Of a stretch of 40,938 bases of DNA, positions 33,209-40,418 are shown one piece after another (position 1 is the stretch's first letter; the number at the start of each line of letters is the position of its first letter). Source of the DNA: Myxococcales bacterium (GTDB lineage Bacteria; Myxococcota_A; Polyangia; Haliangiales; Haliangiaceae). The translations under genes and the position numbers were made by a program. Under the pieces are notes generated by a model that made no database searches, was not told where the DNA came from, and saw nothing but the letters and a program-made list of their open reading frames with translations. The stretch is taken from assembly GCA_028287115.1 (NCBI GenBank), contig JAQBQF010000132.1, positions 1 through 40,938 on the forward strand. The letters run 5' to 3'.

Positions 33209-34516
33209 ATGGCCGGCGATCCAGAGGGCGAACCGAAGCGAGCGGCGGACGACGACGCGTGGATCGAGAAGGTGGTCAAGCTCGGCGCGGCTGTCGGCTT
33301 GAACCCGATGCGCACGCGGTGGAAGCTGATCCGCTGGCAGGAACGCCGCCGGCAAGCGCGGCGCCGCCTCGAGCAAAAGGTCGAGCACGTTCGCTACGCG
33401 CACAAGACGTGCGATCAGTGCGGCGCCGTTCAAGATCGCGACGAGAAGACCTGCTCGCGCTGCGAAGCGAAGCTCGGACGCCGCGAGTTTCAAGTCTTGC
33501 GGCGGATCGGGCTCTCGCTTCCCGTGCCGATGTCGGTGAGCACGTTGCTCGCGCTCGCGTGCGTCGCGGTCTACGTGCGCGAGCTGGTCGCCGCCGGCGG
33601 TGGGCTCGGATCGCCGGGAGGCCACATCTTGGTCGAGCTCGGCGGGCGCTGGGCTCCTTCGATGTCAGCGGAGCCGTGGCGGCTCGTCACCGCCGTCTTT
33701 CTCCATGCTGGCATCTGGCACCTTGCCTTCAACCTGATCGCGATCGCTTCGATCGGGCCGCGAATCGAGGAGCTCTACGGCCGCTGGACGATGTTGTTTC
33801 TGTTCATCGCGACGGGCGTGCTCGCGAACATCGGTAGCGGCCAAATGGTGCACTACGGCGTCGGCATCGGCGCGTCCGGCGGCGTGATGGGTCTGATCGG
33901 TGTTGCGATGGGATACGGCCAGCGCGCGAAGACCTGGTCAGGTCGCAACCTCCGCGACGACATGCTCAAGTGGAGCGGCTACACGATCGTGTTTGGCTTC
34001 GCGATCGGCGCGGACAACTGGGCGCACCTGTTCGGTGTGATCAGCGGAGCGGTGTTCGGCTTCTTCGTCGCGCCCGGCTGGTGGCGGATGCGGAGGCTCG
34101 CACCGCTGCGGCTGGTCCTCGGCGGTGTCGCCGCCGCGGCGATGGTCGCGGCGCTCGCGCTGATCTTCACGCGAACACCGCTGCCGCTCCAGGACCTCGC
34201 CCAGGCAGATCGCATGGCTGACGTTGCTGGCGAGGTGTTCGACTCGACCGCCGCGGTCTGCCGTAAGCACTGGGCAGGTGATGATCTCGGTGCTCGCCAA
34301 GCCTGGAAGGCCCTCGCCGAGCACGTGAACGATCGGTCGCTCGCCGACGCCGACCTCGAGAAGATGTGCAACGAGATGCTCGAGCTGCGGAGTCATTGTC
34401 GTTCTGTCGATCTGCCAACGGCTCCCCACGAACGACGAGCCGCTCATCGGATCTGCGCTGAAATAGAGCGGACGCTATCTGGCGTGCCTATGCCCGCTTC
34501 GCCGCCGCCTCGATAA
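33209..34516 (+). CDS. Rhomboid-family intramembrane serine protease with N-terminal zinc ribbon
   Basis: This 435-aa protein has a charged N-terminus, then a zinc-ribbon pair C68-x-x-C71 and C82-x-x-C85. The rhomboid core spans about 105-290 with six membrane helices: H-A-G-I-W-H171-L-A-F-N175 (oxyanion side), catalytic Ser223 in G-A-S-G-G and catalytic His273 in W-A-H-L-F-G. A seventh hydrophobic segment (about 300-320) leads to a soluble C-terminal domain of about 110 residues with four cysteines. It should cleave membrane proteins within the bilayer. TTACTACT just upstream is an ambiguous -10; otherwise it is read through from the kinase gene. Its 3' end overlaps the convergent methyltransferase gene by 29 bases. 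Confidence 0.93.
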   Translation: MAGDPEGEPKRAADDDAWIEKVVKLGAAVGLNPMRTRWKLIRWQERRRQARRRLEQKVEHVRYAHKTCDQCGAVQDRDEKTCSRCEAKLGRREFQVLRRIGLSLPVPMSVSTLLALACVAVYVRELVAAGGGLGSPGGHILVELGGRWAPSMSAEPWRLVTAVFLHAGIWHLAFNLIAIASIGPRIEELYGRWTMLFLFIATGVLANIGSGQMVHYGVGIGASGGVMGLIGVAMGYGQRAKTWSGRNLRDDMLKWSGYTIVFGFAIGADNWAHLFGVISGAVFGFFVAPGWWRMRRLAPLRLVLGGVAAAAMVAALALIFTRTPLPLQDLAQADRMADVAGEVFDSTAAVCRKHWAGDDLGARQAWKALAEHVNDRSLADADLEKMCNEMLELRSHCRSVDLPTAPHERRAAHRICAEIERTLSGVPMPASPPPR

Positions 34517-35336
34517 TTCGCACGCGACTCGCGCCCGCGGTCTCGAGATCGACGAGCTCGCCGGCAAACGCGCGTGGATCGAGCACGGTCGCCTCGAAGC
34601 CGGCGGCGTCGAGCGCGGCCTCGATTTCATCGGCACTACCGAAGTGAACGTGGACCTTGCCGCGCACGAATGCGGCGAGCAGCCAGCCGAAGCCGACGGT
34701 GAACGGGCCGCGGTTGCCGTCGCGCATGATGATGTCGGAGAGATAGAGATTGTTGGGAAAGTGCGACAGCGCGCGTGCGAACCGTCGCCACATGCCGGAG
34801 ACCATCTCGCGATCGAAGTAGTTGATGAGCCCTTCGGTGATGATCGCCGTGCCGCGCGTCGGATCGAGCGCCGCGCAGATCGCCTCGATCGAATGCGGCC
34901 CTTCGTCCGCGAGCGCGTTGACCTCCGCGGTCCGGTGATGCGCGGTCTCGCCGCCGAGCTCGCGCAAGATGCGCTGCTTGTGCAGGGCCATGCCGGGCAG
35001 ATCGGCTTCGATGTACGTGAGCTTCTTGCCGTACCGGGTGCGAAACCGCCAGCCGCGCGGTGATAGGCCGGAGGCGACCTCGACCACCTGGCTGACCTCG
35101 CCCGCTTCGATCGCCTGCTCGAGGCGCAGATCGATCAAGCGATGTCGCGCGAGGAGCATGCCTTCGAGCGTCGGCCAGCCGATCGCGTGCGCCGCGGCGT
35201 TGGGTCCGCGGAGCGCCTGATACATGAGCCGTCCCGTGCGGGTCGCGAACGCTTCGTGCGACTGCCCGTGCGCGAACCAGACGTAGCCGGTGTAGTGCGC
35301 CGTTGGCGAAATCGTTTCTGGATGCGGACGCGACAT
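34488..35336 (-). CDS. Leucine carboxyl methyltransferase-family (LCM) SAM-dependent methyltransferase
   Basis: This 282-aa protein shows the LCM pattern: R-L-I-D-L-R-L-E-Q-A-I near 66-76, the SAM loop V-V-E86-V-A-S-G90-L-S-P-R-G-W, the acidic Y-I-E-A-D-L-P (108-114) and G-L-I-N-Y-F near 177. Family members methylate carboxyl groups in small molecules (polyketide/non-ribosomal peptide pathways) or proteins; no biosynthetic cluster is present, so the substrate is unknown. The ATG at 35336 is preceded 6 bases away by TATGTT, itself inside an imperfect palindrome (35342-35358), so it may be regulated from the same region as the divergent imuB. Confidence 0.88.
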   Translation of the reverse strand: MSRPHPETISPTAHYTGYVWFAHGQSHEAFATRTGRLMYQALRGPNAAAHAIGWPTLEGMLLARHRLIDLRLEQAIEAGEVSQVVEVASGLSPRGWRFRTRYGKKLTYIEADLPGMALHKQRILRELGGETAHHRTAEVNALADEGPHSIEAICAALDPTRGTAIITEGLINYFDREMVSGMWRRFARALSHFPNNLYLSDIIMRDGNRGPFTVGFGWLLAAFVRGKVHVHFGSADEIEAALDAAGFEATVLDPRAFAGELVDLETAGASRVRIIEAAAKRA

Positions 35337-35341
35337 GTCCC

Positions 35342-35358
35342 GAACATACGTGTTGTTC
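35342..35358 (-). promoter_or_regulatory. Imperfect palindrome GAACA-N7-TGTTC over a -10 (TATGTT)
   Basis: GAACA at 35342-35346 and TGTTC at 35354-35358 form an inverted repeat. The minus-strand -10 TATGTT (35343-35348, 6 bases before the ATG at 35336) lies inside it, so a bound repressor would block this promoter. The GAAC...GTTC arms resemble LexA half-sites of some bacteria. Confidence 0.4.
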
Positions 35359-35405
35359 CAGGCGTTTACCGTGGAGATCGGCAGCAGACACCGTTGTATC
35401 TGGCA

Positions 35406-35425
35406 TACTGAACATCAGACCAGTA
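35406..35425 (+). promoter_or_regulatory. LexA-type SOS box, TACTG-N10-CAGTA
   Basis: TACTG at 35406-35410 and CAGTA at 35421-35425 are perfect inverted arms spaced by ten bases, the geometry of the enterobacterial SOS box. The left arm continues as CTGAAC, as in delta/myxobacterial-type LexA half-sites. It lies 16 bases before the imuB ATG, next to the likely -10 (GATAAACCT, 35427-35435), so LexA would block transcription until DNA damage. Confidence 0.75.
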
Positions 35426-35441
35426 CGATAAACCTAGGGTC

Positions 35442-36725
35442 ATGAGAATCGCCTGCATCCACGTTCCCCAGTTCGCGCTGCAATGCGCGACGCGGCTCGA
35501 TCCGTCCCTTCGCGGCGCCGCGATTGTCGTCGTCGGCGGCACGGCGCCAGGCCGGGAGCGCTCGGGTCCGCTTCACGCGCCGCTCGTGCTCGCATGCTCG
35601 CGTGCAGCGTGGGCACTCGGAGTGCGGCTCGGCATGACGGCGACCGCGGCGCGCGGGTTGTCATCCGACGTCACGGTTGTCTCGGCCGAGCTCGGCAACG
35701 AGCGCGAGACCGTGCGCGCGATCGCCGATGTCTTGCTCGGCCTCGCGCCGATCGTCGATGTCGGCGCGCGCGTCGGCGCCGGCGGTGCACACCTCGCGAT
35801 GTACGCCGAGGTTCCAACCAAGACGCGCGGTCAGAGCTTTGGCGAGCACGTGCTCGAGACGCTGGACGAGCTCGGGATCGCCGCGCGGATCGGCATCGCC
35901 GACGATTGCTTCACGGCGTGGGTCGCAGCCGCGCACGGTGGCGCGGAGGATCGCGGCATCGTGACGGTGCCGCGTGGTGGCTCGGCCGCGTATCTGTCGC
36001 CGCGCCCGCTGTCGCTGCTCGCGATCACGCCTGAAGTCCAGCACATGCTGGAGGCCCTCGGCGTCCGAACGCTCGGCGAGTTCGCGGCGTTGCCGGCGCC
36101 TTCGGTCGCGCGGCGTCTCGAAGCGGACTATCAGGCGCTCGCGCGTGGTGAGAGCGGGACGGCACTGCGCCCGTACGCACCCGAGGCACCGATCCGCGAG
36201 GAAGTCGTCGTAAGCTCCGGAAATGTTCTGGAGGTGCCGGGGGCGGTCAGTGGACCCGCCGCGGTCGCGCTCGTCGCTCGTCGGACCGCCCTGCGGCTCG
36301 CGGGTCGCGATCGCGGCGCCGCGCGGCTCGAGGTCGCCGCCGGTGAGCAGGAGATTCCGATCTCGCTCGACAGCGCCCTCACGGACGCAGCGGATCTCGC
36401 GCGTGCCCTCGCGCCGGCGATCGAAGCGGTGCATGCGGGATCGTGGCGCTTGCGAGTTTTTGTCGCGCGCGAGGCGGTCGCCGGTGGTGCGATCGCCGCG
36501 GAAGGATCCGAGGCGATCGCGCGCGTCGAGTCACGCATCGATCGGCCGATCGATCCGTCGATCGATCCGCTGGCCATCGTGCTCGCGACCTCCGGATCGC
36601 TGTTCACGCTGTCTGCGCCGAGCTCCGAACGCAGAGATGCGCATCGCAGGACCCGGCGAGGCAAGCAGCGTCGCAGCAGGCCGGTGCCGATCGCTCAATC
36701 GAAGCTGTTCGATCGGAGGTCGTGA
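35442..36725 (+). CDS. imuB: ImuB-type Y-family DNA polymerase homologue
   Basis: This 427-aa protein has the Y-family fold from residue 1: M-R-I-A-C-I-H-V-P-Q-F-A-L-Q replaces the polymerase D-x-D-x-F-Y-A-x-V-E, so the first metal-binding Asp is lost, as in ImuB. Further family landmarks are P-L-V-L-A-C-S-R-A-A-W-A-L-G-V-R-L-G-M near 46-64, F-G-E-H-V-L-E-T-L near 131, I-G-I-A-D-D near 147 and the helix-hairpin-helix-like L-G-V-R-T-L-G-E-F-A-A-L-P near 206-218. ImuB bridges ImuA, DnaE2 and the sliding clamp in damage-induced mutagenesis. The C-terminus is basic and ends P-I-A-Q-S-K-L-F, near a clamp-binding Q-x-x-L-F pattern. A perfect SOS box precedes it. Neither imuA nor dnaE2 adjoins it, which is unusual. 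Confidence 0.88.
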   Translation: MRIACIHVPQFALQCATRLDPSLRGAAIVVVGGTAPGRERSGPLHAPLVLACSRAAWALGVRLGMTATAARGLSSDVTVVSAELGNERETVRAIADVLLGLAPIVDVGARVGAGGAHLAMYAEVPTKTRGQSFGEHVLETLDELGIAARIGIADDCFTAWVAAAHGGAEDRGIVTVPRGGSAAYLSPRPLSLLAITPEVQHMLEALGVRTLGEFAALPAPSVARRLEADYQALARGESGTALRPYAPEAPIREEVVVSSGNVLEVPGAVSGPAAVALVARRTALRLAGRDRGAARLEVAAGEQEIPISLDSALTDAADLARALAPAIEAVHAGSWRLRVFVAREAVAGGAIAAEGSEAIARVESRIDRPIDPSIDPLAIVLATSGSLFTLSAPSSERRDAHRRTRRGKQRRSRPVPIAQSKLFDRRS

Positions 36726-36809
36726 TGGGCGTTCTTCATCCGCCCGTCGAGCTCGCCAGCTCCGCGCGCAGCGGCAACGCGGGCGTCGCCGACAGTGACG
36801 CGGCGAGTG

Positions 36810-36818
36810 TGGTATGGC
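36810..36818 (+). promoter_or_regulatory. Extended -10 (TGGTATGGC), leaderless
   Basis: TG-G-TATGGC ends 7 bases before the ATG at 36826. This favours 36826 over the ATG at 36814, which lies within the box. Confidence 0.45.
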
Positions 36819-36825
36819 CTTCGGC

Positions 36826-37287
36826 ATGTCGACCAATCTCGAAGCGAAGCTTCGCGAGCAACTCACCGCGGCGCTCAAGGCCAAGGATCTCAAGACCGCG
36901 AACCTGATCCGCATGATCAATACGAAGATCATGGAGCGGCGGACGGCGAAGGACTTCACGGGCACGGTCGACGATGCGCTCGTGCTCGACGTGATCTCCG
37001 CGTACCGCAAGTCGATGGAGAAGGCGAAGGGCGAGTTCGCCAACGCAGGCGACCGTGGGAAAGATCAGATCGCCGAGATCGAGTTCGAGATCGAGTGGTG
37101 CAAGAAGTGGCTGCCGCAGGGGATCAGCGAGGACGAGCTGCGCGCCGCGGTTGCCAAAGCGGTGGCCGAGCTCCCGCAAAAAGATCCGAAGATGGCGGGA
37201 CGCGTGATCGGCGCGATCAAGAAGCAGTTCGGCGATCGGGCGGACGCACAGCTCGCGAAGAAGATTGCCGAAGAGCTGCTGAAGTAG
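36826..37287 (+). CDS. GatB/YqeY-domain protein
   Basis: This 153-aa cytoplasmic protein is a complete YqeY-type helical domain: L-E-A-K-L-R-E-Q-L-T-A-A-L-K-A-K-D (4-20), L-I-R-M-I-N-T-K-I near 27-35, then I-E-W-C-K-K-W-L-P-Q-G-I-S-E-D-E-L near 85-101 and K-M-A-G-R-V-I-G-A-I-K-K-Q-F-G-D-R-A-D near 121-139. The domain is the tail domain of GatB; the standalone form is thought to bind tRNA or to take part in tRNA-dependent amidation, but its role is unsettled. Length is normal. The start is set by the extended -10. It converges on the response regulator gene. Confidence 0.92.
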   Translation: MSTNLEAKLREQLTAALKAKDLKTANLIRMINTKIMERRTAKDFTGTVDDALVLDVISAYRKSMEKAKGEFANAGDRGKDQIAEIEFEIEWCKKWLPQGISEDELRAAVAKAVAELPQKDPKMAGRVIGAIKKQFGDRADAQLAKKIAEELLK

Positions 37288-37292
37288 GGACG

Positions 37293-37309
37293 GTTGCAAC
37301 TCGCGCAAC
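37293..37309. terminator. Short hairpin between convergent genes
   Basis: GTTGC (37293-37297), a 7-base loop and GCAAC (37305-37309) sit in the 44-base gap between yqeY and the response regulator. The stem is short and no clear T-run follows, so terminator function is uncertain. Confidence 0.3.
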
Positions 37310-37331
37310 TTGTGGCGCGCGAGATGCGCTC

Positions 37332-38129
37332 TTAGATCGTCTCGTCGGTCGGCGGGATGATCGGCGGAATCTTCGCGACCGGCGTTCCCGGAGTGGGCTC
37401 GTTAGACTCGTCCATGAGGCGCGCGCCTTCCATCAGGAGGTGCGTCGTCGAGACGCTGACGCGATCGGTACCTTCGACGACGCAGGTCGAGAACTCGAAC
37501 TCGCCGGCGCCCCACGTCAGCAGGTAATAGACGCACTCGGCGTCGACCGGTTCGTCGGCGTCGTCGAGCCGTGCATGCACGACCTTGCCTTCGCGCACGA
37601 GGACCTGCGCCGTCGGACCACCCGGCGCGCGTAATTGCAGGAGACCGGTCTTGCGCTCCATCTCGATCAGCACGAGCAACGACGAGAGGCCGACATGCGA
37701 GAGATCGCCGCGCAAGCTCGAGGTTGCTAGACCTTCGCGGGTCTCCGCGACGGTCTGCTGGGTTCGGCGCAACGTCTTCGCGACCCGAAGGTCGAGCTCC
37801 TCGAACCGAAACGGCTTGGTCACGTAGTCGTCGGCCCCGAGTCGAAAGCCGCGGATCCGATCATCTTCCGATGACAGCGCGGTCAGAAAGATCACGGGCA
37901 TCATCGCGAGCTCTGCATGCGAGCGCAGCTGCCGCACGAGCGACCAGCCATCCATCCTCGGCATCATCACATCCGTGATCAGCAGATCGGGCGGCCGGGC
38001 GAGCGCGCGGGCGAGGGCGTCCTCGCCGTCGACGGCCGTGTCGACGCTGTAGCCGCGTTTCTCGAGCACGGTCGCGACCATGCGCAAGATCCAGGCGTCG
38101 TCGTCGACTACAAGAACGTGCGGCGCCAT
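37332..38129 (-). CDS. Response regulator with C-terminal DUF4388/PATAN-type domain
   Basis: This 265-aa protein has a receiver domain (residues 4-115) with acidic pocket D9-D10-D11, phospho-acceptor D53 in [12 protein letters not shown]83 and K105 in V-T-K-P-F, so it is phosphorylatable. The second domain (about 140-235) matches DUF4388: [17 protein letters not shown], then [17 protein letters not shown] and [11 protein letters not shown]4388 is common in myxobacterial signalling proteins and mediates protein interactions. No DNA-binding domain is seen. I chose the ATG at 38129 because the receiver begins three residues later. TACCTT 11 bases upstream is a weak -10. No histidine kinase is in the window. 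Confidence 0.93.
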   Translation of the reverse strand: MAPHVLVVDDDAWILRMVATVLEKRGYSVDTAVDGEDALARALARPPDLLITDVMMPRMDGWSLVRQLRSHAELAMMPVIFLTALSSEDDRIRGFRLGADDYVTKPFRFEELDLRVAKTLRRTQQTVAETREGLATSSLRGDLSHVGLSSLLVLIEMERKTGLLQLRAPGGPTAQVLVREGKVVHARLDDADEPVDAECVYYLLTWGAGEFEFSTCVVEGTDRVSVSTTHLLMEGARLMDESNEPTPGTPVAKIPPIIPPTDETI

Positions 38130-38162
38130 CGCTACACCCCAAGGTAGCGTGCACAGCGACAT

Positions 38163-38179
38163 CGGTGCAAGCCGCACCG
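38163..38179. terminator. Secondary hairpin in the 38130-38227 gap
   Basis: CGGTGC (38163-38168), loop AAGCC and GCACCG (38174-38179) form a GC-rich stem near the response regulator promoter and beyond the end of the operon at 38228. The role is unclear. Confidence 0.3.
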
Positions 38180-38205
38180 GATACCTGAAACGTCACCGTC
38201 ATCGC

Positions 38206-38229
38206 GAGACGTGCCGGATGGCACGTCTC
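38206..38229 (-). terminator. Strong 10-bp hairpin at the operon end
   Basis: GAGACGTGCC (38206-38215), loop GGAT and GGCACGTCTC (38220-38229) form a perfect 10-bp stem. On the minus strand it begins at the TGA stop (38228-38230) of the exported-protein gene. No T-run follows, so it may be a hairpin-only terminator or protect the mRNA 3' end. Confidence 0.65.
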
Positions 38230-39124
38230 AGCCGGAGCTGGCCGGCGGTGCCCCTCGACGTGGATCCGGAAGCGCGTCGCGCACGGTCGTGATCGTCCAG
38301 GTTCCCTGATCGCGGACCGCGAGACGCCCGTCCGCGAGCGCGACCACGATTCGCCCTGTTCGGTCCGCGACGATGCCGATGATCGTCGCAGCTCGATCGA
38401 CCGGGATTGCCTCGCGATCCAGCTTGCCGCCTCTCAGGGACACGAGCTCGACGGCGTCGCCGGTCACGCCAACCGCGATCAGGGTGTCGCCGCTCGTCGA
38501 GCTCGCGGCGACCACGGCGACGTCTGCCGGCCAGGGGATGATCTTGGCGGTCCGGAGATCGATCGCGCCCTTGTCGCCGATCGCCCATCGATCGTTCATG
38601 TACGTGATCCGAGACGTCGGCGCGAGTGGCGTTGCACGCGAGCCTTCGAGCCGAAACACGCCGGCTTCCGTCTCGACGATGATCGCAGTCGCCGATGCGG
38701 CGAGCGCGATCACGAGTCCGGGCGCGGTCGCGACTCTCGCCGGCGGCACGCGATCGAGCGCGAAGATCGATCTACCGACCGCGGCGGTGGGACGTGACCC
38801 TGATCCGACAAGCGCTTTGGCGTGCAGACCGAGGAACACGGAGGTCCACACACCGCCTGCGAGCTCGAACGGCGGCGCATCCTTGGCGCCGACGATCACC
38901 GCGTTTCCGATGCGCGTCGCGTTGATGACGTCCGCCGCGACGCCGCCGGCGTGTCGGCGACTCCACACCCCCTTGCCATCAGGCTCGTACGTCTGACCTC
39001 CGGGGCCGATCGCGATCGCGAGCCGCGCGTCGTCGGCGGCACTACCCGGTACGAGAGCGACGATCGTCGGCTTCTCCGCGGACGCGACGCTCGCGACGAG
39101 GAGGCCGACGAGCGCCAGCTTCAC
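38228..39124 (-). CDS. Exported protein, probably beta-propeller-like, 298 aa
   Basis: The GTG at 39124 begins a signal peptide (V-K-L-A-L-V-G-L-L-V-A-S-V-A-S-A) and overlaps the stop of the upstream lipoprotein gene in GTGA. The longer frame opening at 39574 is an antisense-like shadow of that lipoprotein. The mature part shows about five repeated strand pairs with W-S/W-T/W-A-I-like turns (G-V-W-S-R-R, G-V-W-T-S-V-F, D-R-W-A-I-G-D, G-T-W-T-I-T-T), suggesting a beta-propeller sensor or scaffold. I recognise no named family. It is the last gene of the operon and ends in a strong hairpin. Confidence 0.83.
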   Translation of the reverse strand: MKLALVGLLVASVASAEKPTIVALVPGSAADDARLAIAIGPGGQTYEPDGKGVWSRRHAGGVAADVINATRIGNAVIVGAKDAPPFELAGGVWTSVFLGLHAKALVGSGSRPTAAVGRSIFALDRVPPARVATAPGLVIALAASATAIIVETEAGVFRLEGSRATPLAPTSRITYMNDRWAIGDKGAIDLRTAKIIPWPADVAVVAASSTSGDTLIAVGVTGDAVELVSLRGGKLDREAIPVDRAATIIGIVADRTGRIVVALADGRLAVRDQGTWTITTVRDALPDPRRGAPPASSG

Positions 39125-39618
39125 TTCGCGGAGCCCGCCGAGCCGGGTCCACCAGCTGCCGCGGAGCCCGTCGTCGTCGCGGAACCCGCTGCCGGCTGTG
39201 AGCCCGCCGAGCCTGTCGGGGCTGCGGAACCAGCTGAGCTCCCCGAGCCCGTCGGGGCTGCGGAACCACCTGTGGTGGTCGAGCTCCACGAGCCCGGCGC
39301 CATTGCGGAGCCCGAGCCTGCGGCGGATCCCGAAGTGGTGCTCGACGGTTTGTCGGCTGCAGCCGATCCCGCGGGTAGCTTGTAAAAGTCGCACTTTTGC
39401 AGCCCGTCGAGCGTTGTCGCTTTGATCGCGCAGTCGACGGCGGTCTTGGTCGAGCCACCCTTGCAGCGCCGGACCTCGCCTTGGAAGCCGGCCTCGTTGA
39501 GATTCTCGGTCCCCATCAAGTGCTGCATGTTGAGGAGCGCCTTGCGGCAGTTGTCCTCCGAGGGCTTGTTGCAAGCGACCGTGAGCAGCAGCACCAATGC
39601 GAACGCGATTCTCTTCAT
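39121..39618 (-). CDS. Lipoprotein with Gly/Ser/Ala/Thr-rich low-complexity tail, 165 aa
   Basis: The ATG at 39618 overlaps the stop of the nucleotidyltransferase gene in ATGA. The signal ends L-T-V-A-C (Cys16). The folded part (about 17-82) has three further cysteines (N-C-R-K-A-L-L, R-R-C-K-G-G, D-C-A-I-K-A, K-C-D-F-Y) and resembles small helical Cys-containing envelope modules of myxobacteria. The last 80 residues are almost only G, S, A, T and P, a flexible stalk. No function is known. Its coupling to lipid-type genes suggests an envelope role, by context only. Confidence 0.85.
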   Translation of the reverse strand: MKRIAFALVLLLTVACNKPSEDNCRKALLNMQHLMGTENLNEAGFQGEVRRCKGGSTKTAVDCAIKATTLDGLQKCDFYKLPAGSAAADKPSSTTSGSAAGSGSAMAPGSWSSTTTGGSAAPTGSGSSAGSAAPTGSAGSQPAAGSATTTGSAAAGGPGSAGSAK

Positions 39619-40418
39619 GTCCAATCCTTCGGCGACGACTCTAGCAGTTGGCGCGCACGGTCGAGATCCTGACCGGTATCGATCTCACGCCATTGGCCGT
39701 CGATCATCACGGGATCGATGCGTACCCCGGCGTCGATCATCTCTTGCCACAGGTCCGTGAGATACGCGTTGCGGTAGCGAGCCGCGCGCTGGAACGGCTC
39801 ATCTTCGCGGCCGGCATAACACTCGGCGATATGGGCGAGCGCGCGGTTCGTGAGCTCGACACCGCGCGGACCGAGCCGGGATAGGCCTATGAACTCGCCC
39901 ACTGCTTCGGCAGCGGGAAGTGCACGCTTGCCGACGCGCGCGACGGCGCCGTCCGGCTGGAGGTCTGCAACTTCGCCCTCGTCGAGCGGATGCTCGGTGC
40001 GGCCCTCGTAGATCTTGCGAAACTCGCGATCGATCACGAGCCCGACCTCTGCGGTCGAGCGCGCGGCGGCCTCGGCGACCGCCGGCGTGAACACGATGTC
40101 GCTGTAGGTCAGGTACGTCGGGCGATCGAGATAGTCGCGGGCACACGCGAGCGACAGCAGTACGTTGTTGGTCTGCCATTCGTGATTGTCGACGAAGATC
40201 GAGCGCGGGACGAGCCCTCGCACGAACTTCTCGAGCACGTCACCGCGATAGCCGCGGATCACGACGAGCTCTTCGACACCGACGCGCTCGAGCGCTTCCC
40301 ATACCCACCCGAGGATCGGTCGGCCGGCGACGTCGACCATGCATTTGGGAATCTCTTCGGTGTGCGGGCCGAGGCGCTTGCCGCGACCTGCCGCGATCAA
40401 GATCGCGCGGCTGATCAC
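39615..40418 (-). CDS. Nucleotidyltransferase (phosphocholine/sugar-phosphate cytidylyltransferase type)
   Basis: This 267-aa protein has the NTP-transferase signature A-A-G-R-G-K-R-L-G (9-17), with I-P-K25-C-M-V-D as the second nucleotide-binding block and Y-S-D107 as the metal-binding Asp. Family members join NTP and a phosphorylated alcohol or sugar to give CDP- or NDP-linked products. The GTG at 40418 overlaps the stop of the CDP-alcohol phosphatidyltransferase gene in GTGA. This pairing fits a pathway in which this enzyme makes a CDP-alcohol and the membrane enzyme transfers it to a lipid or polyol, as in inositol-phosphate (IPCT/DIPPS) or phosphocholine routes. The exact substrate is inference. 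Confidence 0.87.
   Translation of the reverse strand: MISRAILIAAGRGKRLGPHTEEIPKCMVDVAGRPILGWVWEALERVGVEELVVIRGYRGDVLEKFVRGLVPRSIFVDNHEWQTNNVLLSLACARDYLDRPTYLTYSDIVFTPAVAEAAARSTAEVGLVIDREFRKIYEGRTEHPLDEGEVADLQPDGAVARVGKRALPAAEAVGEFIGLSRLGPRGVELTNRALAHIAECYAGREDEPFQRAARYRNAYLTDLWQEMIDAGVRIDPVMIDGQWREIDTGQDLDRARQLLESSPKDWT

Noticed and set aside
38228..39574. N-terminal extension of the exported protein to 448 residues
   Set aside because: The extra 150 residues overlap the lipoprotein gene in another frame; the GTG at 39124 gives a clean signal peptide and a GTGA overlap.
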